The notes beneath the pieces were generated by a model that was given only the letters and a program-made list of their open reading frames with translations, ran no database searches and had not been told where the DNA came from. From NCBI RefSeq assembly GCF_022811925.1, contig NZ_CP065511.1, forward strand, positions 1,853,501 through 1,917,500: a stretch of 64,000 nt of DNA. The letters run 5' to 3'. Positions 63,571 through 64,000 of this stretch are shown here, piece by piece. The stretch comes from Cytobacillus oceanisediminis. GTDB taxonomy: Bacteria; Bacillota; Bacilli; Bacillales; Cytobacillaceae. Positions within the stretch are counted from its first letter, which is position 1. Every line of letters begins with the position of its first letter. Both the position numbers and the translations under genes were made by a program.

Positions 63571-64000
63571 TTATGGAATGGAAGTAATGGTCGGGATAGC
63601 TGATTCATCATTTTTCTCTTTTTCCCTAACAGCTGAAACAGCAAGCTCATTCTTCCTGCTCCGTGAGGATAGAAGGATAAAATAGCTTAATACTCCAAAT
63701 AAGCAGGAAATAAAGAAAGCGTGGGCAAGAGCTATATACAAATTAAGTCTGGTTAAAACAACTAATGCACCAGCAGCAACCTGCAGCGATACTAAGATAA
63801 ATGAAATGATCCAGCCCCAATAAACAACTTTCTGTTCCTTGTAATGATTTATTGCAAGATAAGTAATGTAACCGATCCATATAAAAATTAATCCGGCAGC
63901 AGCTCGGTGGCCCATTTGCACCCATTCGTACATATTGTCCGGAAGAGCGAAAGAACCGTTAAAGCAAAGCGGCCAGTCTCGGCAGACAAGACTTGCATTA
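63571..64000 (-). CDS. ctaA: Heme A synthase CtaA, C-terminal half
   Basis: The frame runs off the right edge and gives about the last 143 residues. The visible part begins with the extracytoplasmic cysteine pair (VCRDWPLC). [13 protein letters not shown] follows, with the heme-ligand His, and then helices 6-8 with LAHAFF carrying a second His, and a charged tail. CtaA oxidises heme O to heme A for cytochrome oxidase. It is divergent from the usual ctaB-F genes and convergent with pycA, as in B. subtilis. Confidence 0.92.
   Translation of the reverse strand, partial: NASLVCRDWPLCFNGSFALPDNMYEWVQMGHRAAAGLIFIWIGYITYLAINHYKEQKVVYWGWIISFILVSLQVAAGALVVLTRLNLYIALAHAFFISCLFGVLSYFILLSSRSRKNELAVSAVREKEKNDESAIPTITSIP

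Overview
The window comes from a low-GC, Gram-positive, endospore-forming member of the Bacillaceae. Gene order follows the Bacillus subtilis ykw-yku-ykr-pdh-ykt-yla-cta region closely (ykwC, patA, cheV, ykyB, ykuD, ykuE, fadH, ykuI, ykuJ, ykzF, ykuL/darB, ccpC, dapH, dapI, ykuT, ktrC, rnjA, rpoY, ykrA, defB, ykyA, pdhABCD, sr1, speA, yktA, yktB, suhB, typA, ylaH, ylaI, ylaJ, ylaK, ylaL, ylaN, ftsW, pycA, ctaA). Strong AAAGGAGG ribosome sites, frequent TTG/GTG starts and many intrinsic terminators fit. Intergenic repeats resemble ones I remember from Cytobacillus/Mesobacillus-type genomes, but the genus is not proven here. I see no rRNA, tRNA, CRISPR array, prophage or intact insertion sequence; this is core chromosome with small accessory insertions.

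Layout. 0-10 kb: a hydroxyacid dehydrogenase, patA, small unknown genes, an RDD membrane protein, a DinB-like protein, a decayed TetR gene beside an MFS transporter, cheV, ykyB and a PadR-regulated MFS pair. 10-24 kb: cell-wall genes (ykuD, Tat-exported ykuE), FadR-controlled fadH, a C39-like lipoprotein, degenerate EAL protein YkuI, redox and beta-lactamase-fold proteins, c-di-AMP sensor darB, an EmrB-type MFS, ccpC, and the acetylase-branch lysine/DAP genes dapH and dapI. patA at 1.7 kb supplies the aminotransferase of that branch. 24-35 kb: MscS channel, heterodimeric ABC exporter, ktrC, rnjA-rpoY, ykrA, defB, a YjcZ-type peptide gene and lipoprotein ykyA. 35-47 kb: the pyruvate dehydrogenase operon, small membrane/lipoproteins, BCCT (OpuD-like) transporter, polysaccharide deacetylase, the SR1/SR1P locus and speA. 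47-64 kb: nitronate monooxygenase family, yktA/yktB, suhB, typA, the yla genes, ftsW, pyruvate carboxylase and the C-terminal half of ctaA.

Common themes. (1) Carbon flow: pyruvate dehydrogenase, pyruvate carboxylase, CcpC and the CcpN/CcpA-controlled SR1 locus all lie here. (2) Osmotic and potassium/c-di-AMP homeostasis: DarB, KtrC and PycA are linked to c-di-AMP signalling in relatives, and MscS- and OpuD-type proteins are also present. (3) Envelope synthesis: the DAP branch, YkuD, FtsW, deacetylase and YkuE.

Many genes start downstream of the longest open frame; I chose starts by Shine-Dalgarno position and say so in each entry. The most informative non-coding finding is the SR1 locus: a promoter, two exact CcpN-type operator matches, a cre-like site, a 44-codon SR1P gene and a terminator are all visible. 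Also notable are a PadR operator overlapping its promoter, a FadR box, a hairpin that would mask the ribosome site of the second ABC subunit, and a three-hairpin element downstream of pycA.
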